Below, one piece after another: positions 10,363 through 18,656 of a stretch of 64,000 nucleotides of DNA (positions within the stretch are counted from its first letter, which is position 1; every line of letters starts with the position of its first letter). Position numbers and translations under genes: made by a program. Source of the stretch: Callipepla californica brunnescens (Eukaryota; Chordata; Aves; Galliformes; Odontophoridae); the NCBI GenBank assembly GCA_023055505.1, contig JALIRH010000001.1:93030530-93094529 (forward strand), read 5' to 3'. The notes beneath the pieces were generated by a model. The model had not been told where the DNA came from. It did no database searches and saw only the letters and a list, made by a program, of their open reading frames with translations.

Positions 10363-12504
10363 AAAATGCTCTTCTGAAAAGATATAGTATCTGAGAAGAA
10401 ACCCTTAAGACAGAAATTGAAATATTTTAGAATTCTAATTAAAATATTTAGATCTAGAGGGTCAGGATTACTGTCAGACTTCAGAAATTTTAGGATCAGA
10501 TTAAAAAAATAATCTTTGCTAAGGTAACAACCCCTCATTGTTATCATGACAAACACTGGTATTCATCTCTATATTCTTCTGTATTTTCACCAGCTAGCTA
10601 GAGTACTCCTTTCCAGACTCATCAAGACTCCTTGTCTAAACTTTTATCTTTTTTTTTCTTTGTAAACAAATTTTTTTTGTAAAAAAACATAAGCAATACA
10701 ACTAAACAAAGTTATACTAATCTTATTCAGGTTTTGCATGAAGAAATCCTGCAGAAATATATTTCTGTTCTCATTCTGAAGTGTGGAAAGTGCTGCTTCA
10801 TGAAAATAACAATAAGTTCTAGTTAAGAATTAAATGTAGTTTGAATATGAAAAAAAAAATCTTTGAAAATGATTACGTCATCTAGATTAAATTGAGAATA
10901 TTTGGAAGAAGTTTTTATGGTTTTATATTTCATGCACTTTTATTAGGAAAAATCGGTGCTATCTAGTCCATTGTGTTTGATGCTTTTCGGGGATGAGACA
11001 TCTGTATTCTGAAGAATTCTCAAATTTCAGTCTAACATTATCAGTGCTACTTGAACATTCAAGTCTGGAACTTCATAAATGCAAGACTGTTTTGAGCTCA
11101 GTGGAACAACTGTTTTTTAAAATAGGTATCATCCATAGTCACTGCATTTTCCATACATATAGAAAATTAATTGCCTTCTTAATAGATGTATATTTTTCAA
11201 GATTTTTAAGGAGTATATTAGCCTGTGGTTCCAATTTCTTTCTGTGTTTTCTTATGAAATTTTACTAAGAAATCAAGCTCAGTGAATTCATAATAATATT
11301 TCATTTGTCTGTTGGTTTTATTTATTATTATTTTTTCCCCAAATGGTAAAACTAAGATGATACATATAGTACCTTAAAAAGAAATTAATTTTTATTTCAG
11401 TAGTTAAAGTGTGTAAGAACAAATTTGTTCATGATTACATCTTTTTTCTTCTTGATAGTCTTAATTAGAAATAATATTTGAAAAGTAAGTCAATGGTACC
11501 ATTAATTTATAAATGATGAACAAAACTGGAAACAGCAATGAACAAAATTTAGATGAATTTTTTTAATAGGGGCATTCATTTTCCATACTGTAACTCAAAC
11601 ATCCAAGTAGTACCATTTCATATTATATCTTTTATGCCTGGATGCTGTTTCAGTGCACAAAACGTTCATGTGTTTAAGGGTCTGCATGATTCACATATAT
11701 TTTCTTGGTATATGGGAGTCTGAAGTGTGAAGATATTAGCTGTTACACATTATAAATTTGTGTATAACGTTTCTATACAGATTCAGATTATCAGTAACTT
11801 TTGACTCCTGTATAATACAGTAGCCTAAAATAAGTTAGACAATCTAATTGTTTATTTGCGCAGAGGTAGAGTTATATGAATTAAATGACACTGTCACAAA
11901 CAAAGAAGCAGGACAGCAGCACAGGATGAGTTTTCTCCAAGAAAACGCTTTTGTTTGTACAAACATACTCATTGGCAACAAAAAGCTTTCTAATGTCTTT
12001 TGGCTCAAATAGACTTTCGATTTCAGTTGCAGAGTCCAGGGAAAGAGGCTGCCATAATCTTCTCCACATGTCTGCTTGGATAGTCCATTCTGTGGTGAAA
12101 TTGTCAAGATGTAGGATGAAATAAATGGGTATTCATACAGGAACTTGTGATTTTATTTTTCTTTCCCAAGTTTTGGAAAGTAACCCACAGGATTTATAGG
12201 TCCTGTGGAAATTAGTAATAGAAATGATACAATAAGGAACTAAAGCACATGATGTAGGTCTCTGACCACATACATCTCCCCTTAATTTTCAATAAGCGTT
12301 GTATTACACATAGAATTCAAGTCAGAGACAAAATGAAGTTAGTCAACATGTTTAGTAGTTATATAATATAGAAAAATTAACTGAGTCTTTTACATATGTG
12401 AGGAACATAGCAGGTAGACATTTAAGCTTAACTTTAATCTGAGGAAAGTTATTAAATCAGTGGATTAGCATGGAATTACTTCTGAATAATTCAGTGCGGA
12501 TAAT
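10363..12504. other. AT-rich non-coding DNA, no gene seen
   Basis: Only chance open frames are present (the longest is about 90 codons at 10993-11268, hydrophobic and without motif). There are short A and T runs. No repeat family is recognised. Confidence 0.55.
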
Positions 12505-12693
12505 TTCTGGAGCACTTGGAACAGGCTGCCCAGGAAGGTTGTGGATTCTCCTTCTCTAGAGATATTCAAGACCTGCCAGGATGCCTAACTGTGCAGCCTG
12601 CTGTAGGGAGCCTGCTTTGCAGCAGTATTGGACTCGATGATGTCCAGAGATCCCTTCCAACCCTTACAGTTTTGTGATTCTATGATTTTGTGA
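12505..12693 (+). mobile_element. CR1 LINE 3' end fragment
   Basis: It starts in the CR1 phrase 'ggaacaggctgcccaggaag' and runs through 'attggactcgatgatgtcc' and 'gatcccttccaacccttac' to a tail of TTCTATGATTTTGTGAT. It is 3' UTR only, so it encodes nothing. Confidence 0.9.
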
Positions 12694-13880
12694 TCACACT
12701 TTACAAGCAGTTCAGCCTATATTCCTTGATTTTCTGATTTAGTTCACCTATCATCAAAAACTGAATTATGGTCTAAAAATCCTCATAACTGAGTCTGTGT
12801 GCATTTGTACGTGCTCTGAGAATCAATCTTTAATTATCCAAGAAGAGTATTTACATTCCATTTATTTGAACTGTATTAAAGTTCTTTCATTGGAATACTA
12901 AAAAAAGTGGAACAAAATGGTTGGGCACATAGAATTGAGCATTTATTTTTTAAGTGCATGATTCCACCAATTTTAGTTTTGTTGTTGTTACTGAATTTAT
13001 TTTACTTTTTATGGTCACATCTAATACATGTAAAGCCATTCAGCTGTACTTTGTTAATTTAACAGGGCCCCTCTGAAATGAAATAAAGCCTTAGTGAAAT
13101 TGTAAATGACTATTCTCAAGAAAACTTTTGTTTTAATGGAGCATATCAGACATTTTCATATCCAGATGGAATGTCAGCTAATTTCTCTGTTTTTAAATTA
13201 CATCCTACGTTTTAGTCTATGCCTAGTCTGAATTCTTTCTACGTTTTACAGTTAGCGTATTGCCAAACATTTATTATTTTACAGCTACTTGTTCCTACCT
13301 TTGACTGCCTCTCAGATTTTAGATGAGACTTGATTTTTCAATACTCTCTGTGCAACCAAGATGTCCATATCTTTAAGCAGGTAGTCTGTTTACTGCTTTT
13401 GTGGTATTTTGACATTTCATATTCAGATTAAATACACCAGTTATTAATGTTGTGTATATTTAGGTATCCTAGAATGAAGATCTCTGTGATTTACTCTGTG
13501 AAGATTCACTGTGATTACTCTGTGAAGAAAGAAGGGCAATTTAAGCCTCACATTCTATTTTCCTTTGGTAGTACAGATGCTACTTATACTCTAAAAGCAA
13601 TTCAGCTGATTACACATATCTTGATCTTATAGTTGTAGTTCAACTAAAATATTTTAAAGTTCCTAGTGTATCTGAGATAGCTACATGAACCTGTAAATAT
13701 GAGACCTGTGTTGAAGAGCCTTGCCGTTTTTGAGGGGAAGCACAGATGTCTGTTGTATGACAAATAAATCATAGTTCAAGTGAGAGATTCTTGATGTCTC
13801 TGAAAGTCGGGTAAATGGAGAGAAAATTCCCATCCCTGGTTTAATAATTTTAATAATAATAAACACTAATAAAAAAAGTT
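12694..13880. other. AT-rich non-coding DNA up to the retroviral insertion
   Basis: No gene or repeat family is recognised. It ends in an AATAATAATAA-rich stretch (13847-13862) that forms the left flank of the retrovirus. Confidence 0.55.
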
Positions 13881-13886
13881 TTAGAT
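13881..13886. repeat. Retroviral target site duplication, left copy (TTAGAT)
   Basis: TTAGAT directly precedes the LTR terminus TGTTGC at 13887 and is repeated exactly at 17177-17182. Six bases is the length made by alpha- and betaretrovirus-type integrases. Confidence 0.93.
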
Positions 13887-14318
13887 TGTTGCAAACTAGG
13901 TTTGCAGCATTTGTCCAAGGTTAACCCAGAGTGACGTGGGGAAGCATACACATACTCAATGTGAGCAAGCTTCGTTTATTGTTGGTTACATATCTGCTTA
14001 TATAGTTATTCTGTGCTAAGATTAGGTTTCCAGCTCATAATCTTTTAGCTATATGATTGGTTAAAAGAAGCTTACATAAAAGCTATAGTGATTAATGATT
14101 GCACGGTTTACACATTGTTTAGTAGTTTCCATAACATCCAATTCCTTAGGTTAGGTCTCCATAACATTCAATTCCTCAGATAACGTCTAGTTCTATTGAA
14201 ATCAGATCCAGTCGTCTTGGCTTCTGTTACTAAGTATGGTTTCCCGTAAACTTTGCACACAACATTGCCCCACATCTTAAGTCCGTTGTTCTTACCCAGA
14301 TTTATTACATCCCTGACA
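13887..14318 (-). repeat. 3' LTR of the retrovirus (432 bp)
   Basis: Plus-strand ends are TGTTGC...CTGACA. It matches the 5' LTR with four substitutions and one single-base deletion (the run near 14013). On the minus strand it has TATATAAG at 14004-13997 and AATAAA at 13980-13975; the signal lies between the TATA box and the presumed R region, as in several alpha- and betaretroviruses. The env remnant frame runs into this LTR and stops at 14292. Confidence 0.95.
13975..13980 (-). promoter_or_regulatory. AATAAA polyadenylation signal, 3' LTR
   Basis: AATAAA on the minus strand, 16 bases downstream of the TATA box in the retroviral direction. In the 3' LTR this is the copy that would direct cleavage of the viral transcript. 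Confidence 0.75.
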
Positions 14319-14565
14319 TTTCCCCTGTTTTTCTTTTAAAGTAATATAGTCATGCCCTCTTTGTTCTATCAGCCAATTTTGGAATATATCAGTTGAGGCG
14401 GCTAGGTTTACTTTAGGCGTGGTAAGCCGCATGGTACAGCTTACTACTAGGCGAGCTATGATTATAATCAAAATAATAATTAACACCCACTTTATTCCTT
14501 CCTTCAACAGATCATAGAGCCAGGATGAAAGGCCTGGAAAAATTGATCGAAACCATTCTGTCCTC
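14292..14565 (-). pseudogene. Env transmembrane-subunit remnant (C-terminal end)
   Basis: Reading the minus strand from about 14565, one frame gives an amphipathic membrane-proximal stretch rich in W and L, followed by a strongly hydrophobic run (KWVLIIILIIIIARLVV, about 14499-14449) and a short polar tail that ends at a stop inside the 3' LTR (14292). This is the layout of the membrane-spanning anchor and cytoplasmic tail of a retroviral Env protein. It lies directly before the polypurine tract, where env normally ends. Everything upstream in env (signal peptide, surface subunit, fusion peptide, most of the ectodomain) is missing. There is no start codon of its own, and the frame differs from that of the dUTPase, so it is unlikely to be translated. 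Confidence 0.75.
14319..14337 (-). promoter_or_regulatory. Polypurine tract (PPT)
   Basis: On the minus strand, AAAAGAAAAACAGGGGAAA abuts the 3' LTR start TGTCAGG. A purine-rich, G-ending tract at this place is the primer for plus-strand DNA synthesis in retroviruses. Its intact position supports calling 13887-14318 the 3' LTR. Confidence 0.85.
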
Positions 14566-14974
14566 TGGGTGTTTCTTGTCGAGCCTTCATGGCCGAAGAC
14601 AGATGGGGCAATGGAATAAGCTGAGCTATCACTGATTGCGCTGGGATGTGAATGGGTGGAAAACTTGTATAAGCAACAATATGTATAACCCCAGTATAGT
14701 CTTTGTCGATAAGTCCAGGTATGATCATAAGACCTCTTATGCCGGCTGAAGAGCGACCAATTAACAGCGCACCATAAGGTTGATTGTTAATCATTAGAGG
14801 TGCTACAGCAGTTGGAGGAATTTTCTGTGGCCGATTGTTGATCAATGTCACGTCTACTGATGTTGCCAGGTCGAGGCCGAGGCTACCTGGTGTGGCTGGA
14901 GAGGGTGAGGATTGCTCGCTACTGTTATCATCGCGCGGCGGCTCGTGCTCCGCTTGCCGTTTCCCGAGCGACAC
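14504..14974 (-). pseudogene. Retroviral dUTPase, -1 frame to gag, 3' end truncated
   Basis: dUTPase hydrolyses dUTP to dUMP and pyrophosphate and keeps uracil out of viral DNA; betaretroviruses encode it between gag and protease. Counting from 14974, motif I reads GSLGLDLAT (30-38), motif II GRSSAGIRGL (73-82), motif III GLIDKDYTGVI (87-97, with the catalytic-type Asp and the Tyr), motif IV VIAQLIPLP (115-123). Motif V, the glycine-rich C-terminal loop that closes the site, begins as TPRGQNGF (135-142) and is then cut off. The last 14 codons or so read env DNA in the wrong frame and stop at 14504. No good ATG exists; expression would come from -1 frameshifting at 14965-14959. Four of five motifs are intact without a stop, but loss of motif V should impair catalysis. 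Confidence 0.88.
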
Positions 14975-16512
14975 ACAACCGTAGCATGAGTTTTTGACAG
15001 ACAGTTATCACACCACACATCTGACTTACAATTTTTACGGAAGTGGCCTTTTCGCCCACACCTGAAACAACGTTGAGGGCGCGGGGTGGAAGACGCCGCT
15101 TTGCTCTCAGTTTGCTGCAACAGTGGTCCAAAGGCAGCAAACACCCGATCCTGAGCTCCGACCAGCTTTTCACCTATATCCTGAACCACAGAGCTTAACA
15201 TCGCTTGTGTGGGGGTAGGCACTCGGCTCATACGTTCTAACATTTCTTCGATGATGGCACTTAAGGGGAGAGTAGCAAGAATTGCTTTTGTTGCTTGATT
15301 ACTATTTTCTGATAGACACTGACGTAACAAGGATTGTTTCATCCATTCAGGCACATCTGCATGTGATAGCGCTTCAGTTATCTTATCAACAAAGCTGGCA
15401 AAAGATTCATCTCGACTTTGCTTAATTGACGAATAGGATGGGGTAGGTTTCGAAGATCGAACCATATTATATGCATCTAGTGCTAGATTCATACTTTCCA
15501 TACAAACTTCAGGCCCCATCTGAACCTGCATTTCTGGTCTGGAAAACATATTACTGCCCAACAATTGATCGGCAGTTACTTGATATAATGGATCATGCAT
15601 GTGCCGAGGAGCACTAGCACTTAATTCGCACAAGCGGCGCCAATGTGACTGCCACATCAACTGCTCTGATGGCTTCATAATCATTCTCATAATTGTTTTG
15701 ATATCTTCTGGAACAAGTACGCTGCTGGACCATAGATAAGTTAATAGTTGACGAGCAGGTTCACTATGCAACCCATGTTCTGACACTGTAGAACGTAATT
15801 GAAACAAAATTTTCCAACCAATAGGAACGTGAATCCCTTGAGCACCACCGTCTGCTGTAGGCTCAAACCGAATGGGAAAAGCCTGGCTGATTATCTCAGC
15901 TACATCAGAATGACCCTGCTCCACAGCATGCCGAGCGATTTCTGGCCAACAGGGCCGAGACAATGTACTCATAGCAACTCTGCCTCTAACTGTCCCATTG
16001 TTAACATTGTCCGAAGACGATAGCGGGGGCGGAGGCGGTGGGAGATCCCCATTTCCCTCCTCTGGGGGAAAAAGGTCAGGTTCTGTCTCCGGGTCCTCAG
16101 TCGTTGGTGCAGTAGGCAGTACCGCTGGTACCCGGACAGGGACAGGGATCCCCAGGGACGGCTGAGGGGGATCCTCAATTCGACCAGTCGCTGCAGAAGC
16201 CCTGCCATGCAGCTGAGCAACTGCTTGCCCTGCTACTTCCTGCTCAATCTTATGCCGCTTTATACAATTTATAATCTCCCGCCAGGGCTTCATCAGCTTT
16301 TTCGCCTCCTTTCTATCATCAATAACATGATCCCACAGCACGTCACCTAAGGTACGCCACTGATCGATATTGAATAATGTCCCTGCATGCAAGAAAACCC
16401 CCACTGTCCGACCATAATCCAAAATATTTGGCACTGCTTTAAGGGTGCCAGCACTAATTCCCCGCTTTTCCAAAAAGCACGATAAAAGATTTTGGGCTAC
16501 CTCTCTCTCCAT
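14854..16512 (-). CDS. gag: Retroviral Gag polyprotein, full-length open frame
   Basis: 552 codons without interruption, ATG at 16512. Gag assembles virus particles and packages the RNA. Visible layout: a matrix-like N-terminus (1 to about 110) without Gly at position 2, so no N-myristoylation site; a Pro-rich linker (115-165) with a six-proline run at 158-163 that could serve as a late domain; a capsid region (about 185-460) with the major homology region at 363-382 (Gln365, Glu369, Phe374; Lys377 where Arg is usual); and nucleocapsid with two Cys-His boxes, C482-C485-H490-C495 and C501-C504-H509-C514. The first has the normal glycines, the second lacks them. A Lys/Arg-rich segment follows at 516-526. 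Length fits a complete Gag, and it overlaps the dUTPase frame. Whether it is expressed cannot be seen. Confidence 0.93.
   Translation of the reverse strand: MEREVAQNLLSCFLEKRGISAGTLKAVPNILDYGRTVGVFLHAGTLFNIDQWRTLGDVLWDHVIDDRKEAKKLMKPWREIINCIKRHKIEQEVAGQAVAQLHGRASAATGRIEDPPQPSLGIPVPVRVPAVLPTAPTTEDPETEPDLFPPEEGNGDLPPPPPPLSSSDNVNNGTVRGRVAMSTLSRPCWPEIARHAVEQGHSDVAEIISQAFPIRFEPTADGGAQGIHVPIGWKILFQLRSTVSEHGLHSEPARQLLTYLWSSSVLVPEDIKTIMRMIMKPSEQLMWQSHWRRLCELSASAPRHMHDPLYQVTADQLLGSNMFSRPEMQVQMGPEVCMESMNLALDAYNMVRSSKPTPSYSSIKQSRDESFASFVDKITEALSHADVPEWMKQSLLRQCLSENSNQATKAILATLPLSAIIEEMLERMSRVPTPTQAMLSSVVQDIGEKLVGAQDRVFAAFGPLLQQTESKAASSTPRPQRCFRCGRKGHFRKNCKSDVWCDNCLSKTHATVVCRSGNGKRSTSRRAMITVASNPHPLQPHQVASASTWQHQ
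14959..14965 (-). promoter_or_regulatory. -1 ribosomal frameshift heptamer GGGAAAC
   Basis: GGGAAAC lies in gag phase as G GGA AAC, the X XXY YYZ arrangement required for tandem slippage. The frame entered after a -1 slip is the dUTPase frame, which stays open through motif IV. The same heptamer is the known slip site of some betaretroviral gag-pro junctions. A GC-rich segment with complementary GCGG and CCGC blocks starts within 10 bases downstream and could give a stem or pseudoknot. Confidence 0.88.
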
Positions 16513-16723
16513 CCGATCTGTCCGTCAAGAACAAAGGCACTCTGTGGAGGAGAAATTGCGCTGCAGTCGCTAAGCCCCTGGATCCCGTCCGGTCCCGCTG
16601 CACGGTTAACCGAAGCTACGCAGCTTCCCTGCTTTGCTGTTGTGCCGGTCTCGGTTGACCAAAACTGCGCAACTTCTCTGCTGCAAAGCAGCAGAGGCTC
16701 TAGTCCAAGCACCACGTACTCGG
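16513..16723 (-). other. Retroviral 5' leader (between PBS and gag)
   Basis: About 210 bases of GC-rich leader. By position this is where the packaging signal and dimer site should be. An inverted repeat GCTGCTTTGCAGC sits at 16680-16692 in a region rich in CAGCAG. No splice donor can be fixed by eye. Open frames on either strand here are incidental. Confidence 0.7.
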
Positions 16724-16741
16724 GTCCCTGTTCGGGCGCCA
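16724..16741 (-). promoter_or_regulatory. Primer binding site, tRNA-Lys3 type
   Basis: On the minus strand TGGCGCCCGAACAGGGAC starts two bases after the 5' LTR end. All 18 bases fit the complement of the 3' end of tRNA-Lys3, the primer type used by MMTV-like viruses and lentiviruses. Its intactness agrees with a young insertion. Confidence 0.93.
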
Positions 16742-16831
16742 GATGTTGCAAACTAGGTTTGCAGCATTTGTCCAAGGTTAACCCAGAGTGACGTGGGGAA
16801 GCATACACATACTCAATGTGAGCAAGCTTCG

Positions 16832-16837
16832 TTTATT
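16832..16837 (-). promoter_or_regulatory. AATAAA signal, 5' LTR copy
   Basis: Same relative position as in the 3' LTR, 16 bases after the TATA box. Lying upstream of or at the presumed cap site, it would not be included in, or act on, the start of the transcript. Confidence 0.65.
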
Positions 16838-16853
16838 GTTGGTTACATATCTG

Positions 16854-16861
16854 CTTATATA
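16854..16861 (-). promoter_or_regulatory. TATA box of the retroviral promoter
   Basis: TATATAAG on the minus strand in the 5' LTR, about 340 bases upstream of the gag start. Transcription would begin roughly 25-30 bases downstream, near 16830; that site is inferred. Confidence 0.75.
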
Positions 16862-17176
16862 GTTATTCTGTTGCTAAGATTAGGTTTCCAGCTCCTAATC
16901 TTTTAGCTATATGATTGGTTAAAAGAAGCTTACATAAAAGCTATAGTGATTAATGATTGCACGGTTTACACATTGTTTAGTAGTTTCCATAACATCCAAT
17001 TCCTTAGGTTAGGTCTCCATAACATTCAATTCCTCAGATAACATCTAGTTCTATTGAAATCAGATCCAGTCGTCTTGGCTTCTGTTACTAAGTATGGTTT
17101 CCCGTAAACTTTGCACGCAACATTGCCCCACATCTTAAGTCCATTGTTCTTACCCAGATTTATTACATCCCTGACA

Positions 17177-17182
17177 TTAGAT
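17177..17182. repeat. Retroviral target site duplication, right copy (TTAGAT)
   Basis: Exact match to 13881-13886 immediately outside the 5' LTR terminus. Confidence 0.93.
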
Positions 17183-18656
17183 TGTTGGCCTGTTGCTTTT
17201 TTCATTTTTTTTAACAGAAAGAGGGATACAGCCTGGCAGGGGACATGATATGAGGCAAGAGACTCTTAGCTGTCCACCCACTGCCTATTTACATCACAGA
17301 TGCATTTTCCTTGTCATGTTAGTTGAAGTATAAACAACCTTGTTTTAATAATGAAACAGATAATTAAATATGTGTCTCTAAAAGAAAATGTCTTTCTGTG
17401 TTATTCCACCAGGTACTGAAAGTGCCTGAGCATATTTTTGTTGCTATGAGACCATTTTGCAGCTTTGGTTGAATTAGTCTCAGCAAGTTAGATTTGCAGC
17501 ACTAAGTAGTGTAAGTAGCTACTAGATTACCAAGACATTGCAGATTGATCTACGTACTCTTCTTCTGTTCCATGATGAAGAATGCTGAAATGGTTTCAGC
17601 AAAGAGAATTTCCACTTTGATCCCTGTACTTCTTCCTTTATGCAAATCTCAAAGGATTTTACAGAAGTCTGCATGAATTTATCTTCCAAGTTGACTTTGA
17701 ACTGTTTTATTCTAAAAGTTCTTCAACTAAATTGCAGCTTCACTAATAGAAACTGCCTGACCAGACCGTACCAGAAAATTTTATATTATATCTTCTTCAG
17801 AATTTCAGTTGAACCAATTTATTAAGACATCATGAATAAGTGTTATATCACCATGGTGCCTAGATAATGGAGTCCAAGAACATGCAGAACAGATTGTAAC
17901 ACAGGAGACAAATTAGCTGTATCTATAGGTCTTTGATTGTTTAATGCTTTAACATGATACACAATCTAAATTATCAACATTAAACTTCTGCCACAAGAGT
18001 TTACCGGAAGAAAATGATAAAAGAAATAGAATAAGAGAAAGTTAGTGAATATAAATGAATATTAATATTTATGCATGAATACATTGAATATGAAACCAGT
18101 CTATAGATGCTGGTTTTGGTATGTACTCTAATTACAGTTTTGTGACTTAGTGTTTTTGTAAACATAATTTAATGATCGTAAATGTAATTTTGTGACACAT
18201 TTTAGTTTATTGTAAATATAATTTAACAATATATAAAAATTTAGTAATTTATTCTGCCTGAAATTTGTGGTGATACTGGATTATAATTTTTGGAATTAAA
18301 AGACTCAGGAAACAAGAACCTGGTCTTGATTAATGAATCTCAAATATTCAGCTGTGAAAAAGTGGAGCTTGGAAAAACAGCACATCTTTTGGACCTTTTT
18401 AGTCTTCAGATGTTGTAAAAGAAGAAAAAGATTACTCTTTTTTGACACAACTAAATAAGAATTTACTGTTTTTTTTTTTTGTTAGAAATACTTCTCTCAT
18501 GGTGTTTTTGTCTAGTTGTTATGATACAATTCAGATCTACAAAATATTAACATGTATGAAAATTTAGCAATAATACATTAAAGAATATGAATTATAAGTG
18601 AATGAATGTTCCAAAAAAGGTGAACAAATTATCAAGGAAATAAAATGAATTTAAGG
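17183..18656. other. AT-rich non-coding DNA, no gene seen
   Basis: Chance open frames only (longest about 60 codons). There is a T run near 18471-18481. No family is recognised. Confidence 0.55.

Larger units (their letters stand above)
13887..17176 (-). mobile_element. Compact betaretrovirus-like endogenous retrovirus, pol-deleted
   Basis: A 3290-bp provirus on the minus strand. In its own direction it reads 5' LTR (17176-16744), PBS (16741-16724), leader, gag (16512-14854), -1 frameshift heptamer (14965-14959), dUTPase in the -1 frame (to about 14555), a large deletion junction, the membrane-anchor end of env (about 14565-14292), polypurine tract (14337-14319) and 3' LTR (14318-13887). A 6-bp duplication TTAGAT flanks it. 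Protease, reverse transcriptase, RNase H, integrase and env surface subunit are absent, so it is non-autonomous. The gene order gag/dUTPase, the 6-bp duplication and the Lys-type PBS point to a class II (betaretrovirus-like) element. The two LTRs are about 99% identical, so the insertion is recent in evolutionary terms. It is markedly more GC-rich in gag than the host DNA around it. Confidence 0.92.
16744..17176 (-). repeat. 5' LTR of the retrovirus (433 bp)
   Basis: Nearly identical to 13887-14318. Differences are A/C in 'gctcMtaatc', G/A in 'taacRtctag', A/G in 'cacRcaac', G/A in 'gtccRttg', and one extra T in 'ctgttgct'. The promoter lies on the minus strand (TATA box 16861-16854) and points into gag. 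Confidence 0.95.

Noticed and set aside
14928..15173. 81-codon minus-strand frame inside gag, and plus-strand frames at 14784-14984, 15799-16023 and 16492-16791
   Set aside because: Shadows of gag, the leader and LTR in other frames; none carries a motif.
16497..16808. 103-codon minus-strand frame running from the 5' LTR into the leader
   Set aside because: It crosses PBS and leader sequence with no protein signature; an untranslated-region shadow.
13887..17176. Possible identity as an avian leukosis-type (alpharetrovirus) provirus
   Set aside because: The 6-bp duplication fits, but the Lys3-type PBS, the presence of a dUTPase and the gag sequence layout do not.
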